Below, one piece after another: positions 1 through 9,178 of a stretch of 16,807 bases of DNA. Below the pieces are notes generated by a model, which searched no databases, was not told where the DNA came from, and was given only the letters and a program-made list of their open reading frames with translations. The DNA comes from Suillus spraguei (Eukaryota > Basidiomycota > Agaricomycetes > Boletales > Suillaceae), in assembly GCA_016800925.1 (NCBI GenBank), contig JABCPU010001078.1:1-16807 (forward strand), written 5' to 3'. The translations under genes were made by a program, and so were the position numbers. The first letter of the stretch is position 1; every line of letters starts with the position of its first letter.

Positions 1-228
1 GTCTCGATCCACCTCATTGGACGAGATGTCGTTTCTGTTAAACGAAAACTTCGCAGTGGTCTTCCGCGGAAGCACACCAATAGCATGGTGTTGACAGTGT
101 ATAAACAAGGAAACCCGTTCAGTGGTCACCGCACTGTGTCACGATATTCTAATCGAGTTTTTACCAAAATAAGTGGGGCTCACATGGCGGGATTGGATGC
201 ACGTACCAACATCGAGTTGCCGAACTGA
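1..228 (+). CDS. Possible 3' end of an unrecognised gene (5' cut by window edge)
   Basis: The frame starting at base 1 stays open for 75 codons and ends at TGA 226-228. An AATAAA hexamer follows at 233-238, where a cleavage signal would sit. The predicted tail is basic, with motifs such as RDVVSVKRKLRSGLPRKH. I recognise no domain. A second frame is open over about the first 100 bases, so coding status is uncertain. It may also be a transposon fragment, since mobile DNA starts 180 bp downstream. Confidence 0.25.
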   Translation, partial: VSIHLIGRDVVSVKRKLRSGLPRKHTNSMVLTVYKQGNPFSGHRTVSRYSNRVFTKISGAHMAGLDARTNIELPN

Positions 229-406
229 CTCTAATAAATATTTTCACATTACGAAAAATGCACTCAAAATTCAGATCGTGTTAACAGTTCCTTTGCAAGT
301 TCGTGGAGATTGTCGCTGCTGCTGATATCTTGATCTAACCTTGACTGTGGTTTCACAGTTGCCGCCGTCATTGTATTGACGTATGATTGGGGTGAGCATG
401 AAAATA

Positions 407-953
407 CATCAGGAAATTCACACATTCCTTGACGTGCCCTTATGCGGACTTATTTACACTTAACTGCCTTGGTGAAATTGAATCTACTTGTCCAAAATTT
501 CAATGTGAATGAATTCAGAAAAAAAAAGTTGAGATATATTAATATACATGTTTTATTGTATTTCGCACTCAAAAAATATAAGATATGCCAGGTGAATGAT
601 GTGAGAGAGAGCAAACAAGTTTTGAGATAAGTGAGTTACATCAGGAATTCACACATTCCTTAACATGCTTAATCAGCTTAACTCACTTATCTCAAAACTT
701 GTTTGCTCTCTCTCACATCATTCACCTGGCATATCTTATATTTTTTGAGTGCGAAATACAATAAAACATGTATATTAATATATCTCAACTTTTTTTTTCT
801 GAATTCATTCACATTGAAATTTTGGACAAGTAGATTCAATTTCACCAAGGCAGTTAAGTGTAAATAAGTCCGCATAAGGGCACGTCAAGGAATGTGTGAA
901 TTTCCTGATGTAAGCTGATTAAGCATGTTAAGGAATGTGTGAATTTCCTGATG
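407..953. mobile_element. Nested pair of identical TA-flanked MITEs
   Basis: The outer MITE copy is split: 407-638 plus 913-953, giving 273 bp when joined. It is flanked by TA at 405-406 and 954-955. A second copy occupies 639-910 in the opposite orientation, flanked by TA at 637-638 and 911-912. All four ends carry the same 24-bp terminal repeat, starting CATCAGGAAATTCACA. The two copies appear identical except for one missing A near base 647. The result is a perfect 232-bp inverted repeat (407-638 against 679-910) around a 40-bp spacer, and a second inverted repeat of about 42 bp (639-680 against 911-953). No transposase is encoded; the open frames in the arms are mirror images and not genes. 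TA target duplication is typical of Tc1/mariner-type MITEs; that family assignment is inference. Confidence 0.85.
639..910 (-). mobile_element. Inner MITE copy inserted into the outer copy
   Basis: This 272-bp segment is the reverse complement of the outer copy once that copy is rejoined. Its ends are the 24-bp terminal repeat with TA on each side (637-638, 911-912). The insertion point within the outer copy reads TTAA. The near identity of the copies means the insertion is recent compared with the decay seen elsewhere in the window. Confidence 0.8.
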
Positions 954-955
954 TA

Positions 956-978
956 TTAAGGAACTGCTGATTTCCTAC
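956..978 (-). repeat. Decayed terminal repeat of an older MITE copy
   Basis: The bases right after the outer target TA (TTAAGGAACTGCTGATTTCC...) resemble the inner side of the 24-bp terminal repeat, TTAAGGAATGTGTGAATTTCC, with several substitutions. The sequence left of the outer element (GAGCATG at 394-400) also resembles the AAGCATG found just inside that end. The outer MITE may therefore have landed in an older relative. The match is short. Confidence 0.4.
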
Positions 979-1700
979 AACTATTTACAGCACTTACATT
1001 TGGACAAGAGGTATGTTCAAGTTGATGCTATGACCTGGCTGGAACAGCTATCTCGCTTACAATGATATTAGATCGAACTGATCTGGGTAAGCAGAACCCT
1101 ATATCAGAGGAACAAAATTGATTTGTAACAGAGGCAACGTTGGTCACTCATGGCTGTTTTGTATCTGAGTGTATGTAGCCTGTATCATAAGTGTTGTTAT
1201 CAATTCGCGCTTATTCTTGAAAATTTTTCCTAGGTGCGCTATCTTGGAATACAGTATTCTATGTATGTTTGGAAGGCTCAGCACTGTTTTTGTACTGATG
1301 ATCCATGTCTCGTAATCAGCTTGAACATATTGTGTATATCTTCTCACATCTATGACCTTTGCCTCTTCTGACCTGCAACATACAGACGGTGTTCCGACAA
1401 TCTTGTTGACAGACACAGTAAGTCTTCTTCCTGATGCCTGCCCTTCCTCTTCGATTAACCGTGGCGCCTGTAGAGGTGAGTGTGATTCTTGATCAGCTTC
1501 TTTGTTCAACATAATGTCTGCCACAGATGTGAGTCTGTTTGTGTTGTGCTACTCGAGGCTGACCATTGACTAAATTCCTTAGGCCGGATTGTGTACGTCA
1601 TATGAAATGCGACGTATGTTACCGTCTTCCCAATGCTGTGCGGTGAGCTTGGCACTTGCGAGACCTCAGTGATATTGACTTGACTGAAACATGCTGCAAG
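979..1700. other. Region without a recognisable gene
   Basis: A 126-codon ATG frame is open on the minus strand (1144-1524). It shows no motif I recognise, and its serine/isoleucine-rich product has no clear domain. On the plus strand there are splice-like signals (GTGAGT at 1475 and 1529, CTTAG ending at 1582, GTGAGC at 1643), but no open frame links them to the membrane-protein exons downstream. An ATG at 1514 followed by five codons and GTGAGT looks like a first exon, but the next exon does not match the family. Confidence 0.4.
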
Positions 1701-2492
1701 CCGTCATGATTGTTCGGTTGTATGCTATGTATCAACGATCCAGAAAAATCCTCATATTTCTCGTCGTCATCTCCCTGGCTGTCAACATTTTTATCGGAGT
1801 GGTGACCGTAATGAAGTCGATGCATCCTTCAGGAGGTACGCTTAATTGTGGATGAAAAAACTGTGTATGGGCTCATTAGGACATATCAGAGGAACTCGTT
1901 CTCTTCGGCACCTATCATTGCACGATTGCGGAAGATATCCCACTTCTGGATACAATTTCTTGGATACTTGCCACCGTGTGGGAGGTCCTCGCACTGTGTC
2001 TCGCAGTCTGGGTTGCTATAAAACACTTTAAGGAATTCCGACAACATTCGGCAGGAGGAATCATCGGGGACTGTTTCAGGGTGTTAATCGAAACCCACAT
2101 GTTTTATTTTGCGAGGTGAGCTTATATTGCAAATATGGTTCCTTTTGCGCCAAATGATCGGACATACCAGCTTTGCTATGGTTTCCAGTCTCAACCTCAT
2201 TCATTTATTGTCGTCAAACTCATCAGTATGCCAGTTTTTGCTGACTTCTGTATGCGACCACGGTTCATCATTTTTTCTATAGGACCAATTCTCCCCGGGT
2301 GTTCAGATGTATGAGGGGTTCCTTCAAGTTTTCCCGGTCGTGAAGTTGTTTGTGTTGGGACCACGCCTGATCCTTAGCGTTCGAGAATATCAATATCACG
2401 CTAAGCTCGTGACCGACTCCGATGCAGTAACTGGCATGACCTCGATCGGTTTCCAGGAACGCATGCATATATCGACTGGAAATGGTGTGTAG
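1701..2492 (+). pseudogene. Agaricomycete multi-pass membrane protein (DUF6533-type), C-terminal part; 5' half missing
   Basis: Exons 1701-1835, 1890-2115, 2171-2225 and 2283-2492 join in frame (introns 1836-1889, 2116-2170, 2226-2282) to give about 208 residues. These match the last three membrane segments of a family that is very common in mushrooms. Landmarks are VRLYAMYQRSRKILIFLVV, then GEELVLFGTYHC, the segment WILATVWEVLALCLAVWVAI, the GGIIGDCF and HMFYFAS stretch, and the tail FVLGPRLILSVREY ending in QERMHIST. I cannot find the N-terminal DUF6533 motif or the first membrane segments. The frame needed before 1701 meets TGA at 1603-1605, and direct extension upstream meets TGA at 1685-1687. 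The locus is therefore 5' truncated or broken, or its first exons carry errors. The function of the family is unknown; the family name is from memory of the motif set. Confidence 0.6.
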
Positions 2493-3214
2493 ACTGTAGT
2501 GTGGGAGATGATCGATGAAGTTGATGGTTATCCGGTGCCCTGCGCAGTGCGGGGAGCAGAGAATTTGGTTTTAACTTGATTCGAAGTTTCGTTTGTTGCA
2601 TTGTAACTAAGTGCGAGGCATGCGCTGATATGAATGAAGTCTTTGCCTGAACTGACACTTTCTTTATTCTCCCCTCCACTAGCCAAAGATTATATCTGTT
2701 CCGGGGCCTGCGTTGATTGTTCACTTTCAGATAAACTCAATCTAGGCGCTTAACCGAGATGCTGGTCGTGAAGTAGTTGTGTGGGCTGAATACTTTTACT
2801 CTAGCATGCATTTTCTGAATTCGAAAACCTAAATCGTGACCCCAGCATCGATCCCATCAAGTCTTGAAGACATCCTGGCCGGATCCACGTAAGTAATGAC
2901 TTTCCAAGTCCTGCTACGTCCCGGTCTCTGCCAGCCAACTACATTGTATGGTGGACGATAGGTTACGGTTCGATTTGCCGATATACCGCAACTTATTTTG
3001 AAGTCCGACCAATGTTTGTTCCGAACTTTAAGCAGTCACGCGTCACGGGTAAATCAGTGCAGATCACGTGAGGAAAAGGTGTTTGCCTCATCGCTTGATA
3101 CTGTCATCAATCCTGTAGAGTTCTTTCAGAGGGTTTGCGTGGCTGCAACAATCTTTTCCTAGGAGTAACAAATAAATTTACCCAGCAGCTGGTTAGCGTG
3201 ACTCTGGACTCACC
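2493..3214. other. Intergenic region and ITFG1 upstream region; no gene seen
   Basis: I see no supported coding frame here. The part nearest the ITFG1 start has promoter-like words: CCAAT at 3009-3013, ACGCGT at 3038-3043 and the E-box palindrome CACGTG at 3065-3070. No TATA box stands out. Confidence 0.4.
3009..3070 (+). promoter_or_regulatory. Candidate promoter elements of the ITFG1-like gene
   Basis: CCAAT, ACGCGT and CACGTG lie within 62 bp, 145-206 bp upstream of the start codon. Each is a known fungal transcription-factor site type (HAP complex, MBF, bHLH). The clustering is suggestive but each word is short, so occupancy is inference. Confidence 0.3.
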
Positions 3215-5800
3215 ATGGCCAGCCCATTCTTCAAGTCTTGGAGCGCACAAAGACACCAGCCATCACTATCTATTCCAGCATACATAACATTAACAATATT
3301 GTTGCTCTCATCGCCCGTCGCATCAATATGGCCGTTCTCGGCGAAACGGTTCACAAAGAACTCTCTCCTGGATGCGGGCTCGCTGGGCATTGGTGACGGG
3401 GATCGGGTAGTTGCATTTGGAGACTTCAATGGAGACCAATTGTGGGTTACATGTGTGTCTATATGTGGATGATATAATGAATATTTCGTTCCAATAGCTT
3501 GGACGTCCTGTCGGTAGACTCGGATCAGCAGACTTTATCTGTGTACCTCTGGCAACACGGTTAGATTGTAGCGCACCTCATAACTTTCCCCTCTGATCAC
3601 TCCACTCCCGTTAGATGTATTTTCATTTAAGAAGGTCTCATCAGTACAACACCCGAGGCCCATTTATAATGTCATCCCAGGCGATTTTACGCACGACGGC
3701 AAGCTCGATGTGCTTGTCATGAGCTCAAGTCGTGCTTCCTCAGATATGCTAGATATGACGCTCTACATTGGAAATCACAACGGCACATTTGGTGAGACCT
3801 ATTTTCGTTACATCGAGGTCCCACCATAATCGAAATTTGTAGCATCAAACTTTATTTCAGTGCCATCTTCGACACTCTCAGAACCTATACTAGTTGATAT
3901 TGATGGAGATATGCAGATTGACCTATTAGGCACTGCATATTCGCAGGGAACTTATTCCGGCCCCTTCACAGTCTGGCGGAACACGTGGAATACATCGCAG
4001 AGCCCGCCAACACTGTTTGAACTGTAAGTGTCTCAGGCTGCGCGCAGCATCTTTCAGCTAATTTGGAAATAGTATTGACCCTCCATTTACTGGAAACCAA
4101 TGCACGCTCGCCAATCCTCACAGTAATGCTATGATTGATCTCAATGGTGATTGTTTAGCAGGTATGTAGGATGACTTTATATCATTTGTCAATTTAGTAA
4201 TTGCATTTAAAGACATCTTTCTGGTATGCCAGGATAGCTCGGGGAGAAAGTCATACCAGATCTGGGTTAATAACAAGGACTCTGGATTCTCGTTAGACCA
4301 GAGCGGCGACCTGCCTTCTGGAACGCAGGGCATATCTTTTGCTGATGTCGGTTTGTCACCCCTTTTTTACCTCTCCGACCCATACCAACCAACAGACAGA
4401 CAGGGATGGCACCATCGATATGGTATTTCCCTCATGCTCATACGTTTCATCAGCCGGTGTAGGCTCTGGTTGTTTTATCAACATAGCGTATAACAAACAA
4501 TTACCGCTGTGTACTTCTCGGACATCCCTCGCCATCGACAAGAAGGGAAATCGAACGTGTCGGCAACCAGAGGAGCTGTGCACTGCTGACCCTAACTTCA
4601 AGTTCGATTTGAGTACAGGAAGCGAAAACGACGTTCGTCGCTGCCCATTTTTTGCATTCCGTAGCCTTACTTAGTATACCCCAGGCATACGTACAGATAG
4701 CACTTTCAGACCTTCTTCCCTCCTCTCTGGCGAACTCTCTCCTAGTCCTTGATACCACATATTCTCCGTCTATCCCTCTACCCATCAAGCTCGGAGACGC
4801 AAACCTTGACGGTTTTCCAGATCTTCTTCTCATTGTCTCGAACCCTTCCGGTCAGTTGCGTACACCCAAACTATTATTTTCCGAACCTTGTGCCAAGGGT
4901 CTGGGAGGGTGCGACGAAAGGGGGAACGGCAGGAGGGGCTTCGAACTCGTCACGAAGGGTGTTGAGCCTTTGGAAGCTGTGGAGGACGCACGTGGAGTCT
5001 CGTTTTTGGATATGGACGAGGATGTGAGTATTTATTTTCTCGATTTTACGTACATAATTGAATTGACCTGCATACAAGGGTACGCTGGACATCATTGTGC
5101 AGCGAGATGGAGACCAGAAGCAAGGCACTGTGTTGTTTGTCCAGAACAACTTTTATTATGATGCGTTCTTTTTGAACACTATAGGTGAGGGAGGATATGT
5201 CTGTATCCTCATGATTGACATGCGCTCATCCCTCGCTCAGTGCTAAATGGTGCATGTAATAATGGATTGTGTACAGAGTCAAACGGCTCGACGTACTCCG
5301 TGAGTATTTCCCTAATCTCGCTGGGAACTGTACTGATATAGTTAATGCAGCCCTTCGGCGTGAGCTACTCGGGTGCATCGTATAAATACACGGTTCTCGA
5401 TACCTCTGGCCGTCGTACTGCTGCTCAAGTCGGGCAGCTTCCTCAAACTTCTTACCATTCCCTTCTGACGCCATATTCATTCTTCGGGCTCGGGCGCACC
5501 AATAATTATATCGAGAACCTGTTTGTCGGCTCAACCAAGCACGCGCAGAAACATTTCATCAATATGGAAGGTGTCATTCCGAATTCGCGCGTTGTCATTC
5601 ACCCTGCTCTTGGTGATGGGGCATGGCGAAGGGAGCTGTTCCTTCGGCCAGGGGCTTGGGTCCCATGGGTAACGCTTACAGTCGTTGCTGCAACCTTCAT
5701 TCTAGCGGGCATCGTCTTTGTCCTGCACCTGAATGAGAAGAGGGAGGATGAGTTGGAGCGGAGGAGGGCATCGCATCATATCAACTTTGATGCGCTGTAG
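3215..5800 (+). CDS. T-cell immunomodulatory protein / ITFG1 (LINKIN) homologue, FG-GAP membrane protein
   Basis: Eleven exons (3215-3441, 3498-3559, 3615-3791, 3861-4023, 4073-4161, 4213-4350, 4400-4632, 4685-5023, 5079-5184, 5241-5299, 5351-5800) sum to 2043 nt, a clean 680-aa frame. The start has a good context (CACCATGG). An N-terminal hydrophobic segment (ITLTILLLSSPVAS, about residue 24 on) acts as signal peptide or anchor. Seven calcium-binding FG-GAP-like motifs follow in order: GDFNGDQFLD, GDFTHDGKLD, VDIDGDMQID, IDLNGDCLAD, ADVDRDGTID, GDANLDGFPD and LDMDEDGTLD. They predict a beta-propeller outside the cytosol. A single membrane helix near the C-terminus (VTLTVVAATFILAGIVFVL) precedes a short charged tail. 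Animal homologues (about 610 aa) are adhesion-linked type I membrane proteins; the fungal role is not known to me. The donor of intron 7 (GTTCGT) is weak but keeps frame. The gene is convergent with the lactamase, 135 bp apart. Confidence 0.93.
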
Positions 5801-5935
5801 CGGCAGTAAATGTACGTGTGCTCGCGAGATTTTCACGTTATATGCCACTTGTATATTACATTGAATGCACGATCTAGTTCATGCTATATCCTTCCTATTG
5901 CTTTCATAGAATGTGGACCCCCTCGCCGTTCTCTG

Positions 5936-7093
5936 TCATAGCTTCGCTAGCAACTCCCACTTAACGTCCTTGCCCTCGCCCCCAACCTTCTTCACCTTGC
6001 CCTCCGCTTGAAGCTTCCCAAGATGCTGATTCACGCTTCGTGCAGCGGGCTCCCACAGATTCTGCGGGTACGCAGCATATATCGTGGATACAATTCCCCA
6101 CGTAGACCAAGGCTGCCCGTCAGGACTAGGTTTCTCAATGACGCTAACAATCTGTGATTCTCTCTCCATACGATGCGCGACGTATGTACCGATAAGTTTA
6201 GGACCCTCAGCGACGACAGGGCCATGCCCAGGGTACAACACAGTATAATCAGACTGAAATGCAAGGAGCCCACGTAGGGAGGAGATATATGATCCTAGAT
6301 CCTCGAATACCGCTGTTCCCTGACCTAACACGGTGTCAGCTGTGTAAAGGGCGTGGTCATCGGGGACGTGGAGGCAGATGGAGTCGATGGTGTGTCCTGG
6401 GGTATGAATGACGCGCATGGGCGAGGGCGAGCCGGTTATGGGGAGAAGCTGGCCGTGTGCGAGGTCGTGGAGAAAGGCACCGTTGGTGGTGGGGGTGTAT
6501 GTACCCGGGGGTGGTGGTGTAATAGTTGTGTTAAAGTCAGATGACGCATTCACAAGGGGGAATTTATGGATACGGGGCGGCTTGAACTGAGCCGGTGTGT
6601 TCCGCTCATCCCACATTCTCCGCAATAGCGAAAGAACGGAATTGAGCCCACCTGTGTGGTCCTGGTGCCAGTGAGAGATGACGATGTCGGATATGTGGGG
6701 TTCATTTGGGTTCACGAGTTTGCAGGTTTCGGAGAGGACGGATTCGAGCTGAGGGATGAAGGCGTCCTTGCCTTCGCCGGTGTCTATGAGCGTGTAGGGA
6801 TTGGACTCGCCGATAAGATAGGTGTTTGTTCCTGCAGAGCCCTTTGGTTCGAGCTTGGACTTAGAAGGAAGCAGTTAGAAGTTACCTTGAAGTGTAAATT
6901 TTCCTGGGTTCTGCGGAATAGAGTAACATTAGGATCGCGCGCTTCCAGAATCACACCGTGACTCACCTGGCCCAACACTCTCACTACGCGATCGCTCAGC
7001 TATGCAGGCATTCGCAGGTCAGAGGATAATTACGAAGCCTCGTACATTTGAACCTACCCTAGTAATGGATGCCAAGACCTCGAGTGTCTCCAT
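5936..7093 (-). CDS. LACTB2-like metallo-beta-lactamase-fold hydrolase
   Basis: Four exons on the minus strand (7058-7093, 6967-6999, 6886-6910, 5936-6831) give 990 nt, or 329 aa, with no frame break. Exon 1 encodes METLEVLASITR, exon 2 LSDRVVRVLGQ and exon 3 NPGKFTLQ, leading into GTNTYLIGE. This is the standard N-terminus of LACTB2-type proteins. The zinc motif is SHWHQDHTGG (HxHxDH). Later metal ligands lie in TPGHTIDS, YTADTVLG and YPGHGPVV. The C-terminal part (EPAARSVNQHLGKLQAEGKV) is the helical winged-helix-like tail of the subfamily. Human LACTB2 is an endoribonuclease; related fungal proteins include thioesterases of polyketide clusters. No polyketide synthase is nearby, so a general hydrolase or RNase role is more likely. 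It shares a 191-bp upstream region with the F-box gene. Confidence 0.92.
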
Positions 7094-7284
7094 GATGGTA
7101 ACCGTCCAACTCACGGGACTTGGATGCAGTGACTCCTAACTTTACTCCTAAGCGCTTTCACACACACTAGCGTGACCGGGTCTCTTAATGACGCCCACAT
7201 TGATCAAGGCATTTAACAAGCATGCAAGTGCTCCGTGAGACCCATGCATTACTCTTCTTTCGTTCAATCTGTCCTGTCAACGCG
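7094..7284. promoter_or_regulatory. Divergent promoter between lactamase and F-box genes
   Basis: Only 191 bp separate the two divergent start codons (7093 minus, 7285 plus), so both promoters must share this space or overlap 5' UTRs. No strong TATA box is visible. A decayed copy of the same block lies near 8855-9178. If an upstream in-frame ATG at 7222 is used for the F-box gene, the space shrinks to 128 bp. Confidence 0.55.
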
Positions 7285-8521
7285 ATGGCGCCGACAGAAC
7301 CGTACATCCATCGGCTGCCGGTGGAACTTCTACAACAAATGTTTTTGTTCATCGTTAACAGCGGGCCAGACTATCCCAGTATCTTTTCTTACAGACATGA
7401 CACCTTTTCGGTCAACGTTGCCAGCCCTCCCCTGGTCTTGATCAGGGTGTGCCGCCTTTGGCGAGTCGTTGCTCATTCAACGGCAGGAGTCTGGTCGCGC
7501 ATCCAAGTCGAGCTCCCTGGGAAAGTTAGTTTATTCAAACCATTATTCAAACCATTTCTTCCCCATATTCTCCGGTGTTGGCTTGCTCGCTCTGGTAATT
7601 CCCCCCTTACCCTTCGCATCGTTTGCAATGCCTCATACTGCAAGCGTACTTGCTATAAGATAGCGGCGAGAGAATACCAGCCATTTCTCGATATCCTCCT
7701 TTCTGAGAGCAGGCGTTGGGAAACGATTGTTATGCCATGCTGTACCTGGGGTCTTAACTTCGACACACCTCAGTTGAGGGTCTTAGCATGCGATGTTTCT
7801 ACTCTCAGCAAATTCTACGCACCAAATATTTCTTGCCTATGCATCGACACTCTTAACTCCAATCTGGTCTCCGTGCGCATCTCCTCTTACAAAGATCTAC
7901 GTCATCTCCACCTTCGGAACGCTTCCATTAGTGCCATATACTCCGCTATAGCCAGTCTCCCTCGTCTGGAGACCATCGCGGTTAATGAAAATGTGTACTG
8001 GTGCAATATCTTTGGCACTAAAATTTATTCAGCGACACTTGAATTGATGACCCTCCCCCTCCCTTCCTTCCCGTATCACTCTCAGCAAGGGTTTACCAAC
8101 ATGTTCACCCTCCTTCATCTCCCCGCTTTCCGGAAATTGACCTTGGTTGGAGCACTAAAAAAAGGACAACTTGATTGTCTTTTGTCGGTGCTTGCGGCAG
8201 CATCTTTCCGGGTACCGGCAGTAGATTTTCAGACAGATACACCATTGAGGAAAGTTTATTTGGACCGTATTGAGTCGTTGCTCGCAGTTGTGGGAAAGGT
8301 TACTTTTTGTGGGTAAGTGCTCCGTTACCTTGACTTATGCACTTGGTCATGAAAATTGAAATTGAACCTTGCTTTGTCTAGAAACGTGCTTCAGATTGAC
8401 GAGTATCGGAATTCACGACGAATTTCAACCAGGAAACCGAAGCTGTGTTTCTCAATATGAATTCTACAATGTCTGGAAGTTTCGCGTCGAGTTTGATCAA
8501 TGCATATCCTCGCCTTCGTGA
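7285..8521 (+). CDS. F-box protein with leucine-rich C-terminal region
   Basis: The start at 7285 gives MAPTEPYIHRLPVELLQQMF, the usual opening of the large Agaricomycete F-box family, with LPVELLQQMFLFIV as F-box helix 1. A second conserved stretch, VLIRVCRLWRVVAHSTAGVW, follows at about residue 50. Such proteins are substrate receptors of SCF ubiquitin ligases through Skp1; the target here is unknown. The rest is rich in leucine with irregular LRR-like steps (LRHLHLRNASISAIYSAIAS, LPAFRKLTLVGA). Exon 1 ends at 8312 before GTAAGT. My preferred acceptor is after 8394, giving 384 aa ending at TGA 8519-8521 with the protein-like start LTSIGIHDEF. An acceptor at 8381 would instead stop at 8458-8460, and an unspliced read stops at 8314-8316. 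An upstream ATG at 7222 would add 21 residues and is less likely. Confidence 0.8.
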
Positions 8522-8854
8522 TAGCGCGCGATAGCTAACTACAAGCAAATATGACGGTCACCGCGATTCAGTGATTTCCAGATGCTAATAGGTCATAGTG
8601 GCGAATGCGACGTCATTGATCTGGGTATTACTAGGCCCTATGTAGCGAACTCGTACTTGTAGCTTGGAATTAGGTGTCCTCCTGAAGTGAGTAGAATGAA
8701 AGTCATCAACTTAGGGTGGAAGCTTACTCTTAACCCCTCTGGTTTGAGTACTGAACTTCACGGAGATCAGCGCTCGTGTGCCTAAGCATCGCCACCCACA
8801 TCAGCATAACATAACTTCTTCTCTTACAAGTATCATGAACCAGTGTTTTGCGAT
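8522..8854. other. Intergenic, nothing recognised
   Basis: No coding frame, RNA gene or repeat could be supported here. Confidence 0.4.
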
Positions 8855-8982
8855 TGATGATGTTTTTTGGGTTCTGTGCAACATGGCACTTATAATCATG
8901 ACATTGGGAACATGCGCTTCAGGATAACTTTCACAGCACTTTCACTAGACTGTAACTCAGCTACCCAAAGGTTAAAACTCAC

Positions 8983-9009
8983 CCTAGTAATGGATGCTGA
9001 GACCTCCAT
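8983..9009 (-). pseudogene. Remnant of lactamase exon 1
   Basis: On the minus strand this reads ATG then EVSASITR, against METLEVLASITR in the working gene, and is followed by a GTGAGT donor. The equivalent of exon 2 (LSYSLVKVL) runs into TGA, and no catalytic region follows, so it cannot make an enzyme. Confidence 0.55.
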
Positions 9010-9143
9010 GACGTTCCGGCTAGCACGGCCTAATGATACCAGACTTGCTCAACTCAAACATTCAGCATTAAGAGCATGAACGTTCCCAATGAGATCCATA
9101 CATCGTCCTTCTTTCGTTCACGTTTGCGCATCCCACCAACGTA

Positions 9144-9178
9144 ATGCCGATAGAACTTCTACAGGCTACATCAGGTCT
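9144..9178 (+). pseudogene. Remnant of F-box gene start
   Basis: ATG CCG ATA GAA CTT CTA gives MPIELLQA, matching LPVELLQQ of the F-box gene in the same relative position. The frame is not continued by any F-box-like sequence. Confidence 0.45.

Larger units (their letters stand above)
8855..9178. repeat. Decayed duplicate of the lactamase/F-box divergent block
   Basis: Short collinear matches tie this stretch to 6905-7340: TGGGTTCTG (8868 against 6905), GCGCTTC, CACTNTCACTA then CTCAGCTA, ACCCTAGTAATGGATG (8981 against 7056), CTTTCGTTCA (9111 against 7257) and AGAACTTCTACA (9152 against 7323, with GGAACTTCTACA in the original). Order and orientation are kept, while the offset shrinks from 1963 to 1829 bp, so the copy has lost about 134 bp. 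It spans the first three lactamase exons, the shared promoter and the F-box start. Confidence 0.75.

Noticed and set aside
442..875. Two identical 62-aa open frames facing each other
   Set aside because: They are the two arms of the nested MITE read on opposite strands. Identity follows from the inverted repeat, and the peptide has no domain.
1144..1524. 126-codon open frame on the minus strand
   Set aside because: It has no recognisable motif and no supporting splice or promoter context. It is kept only as a remark in the region entry.
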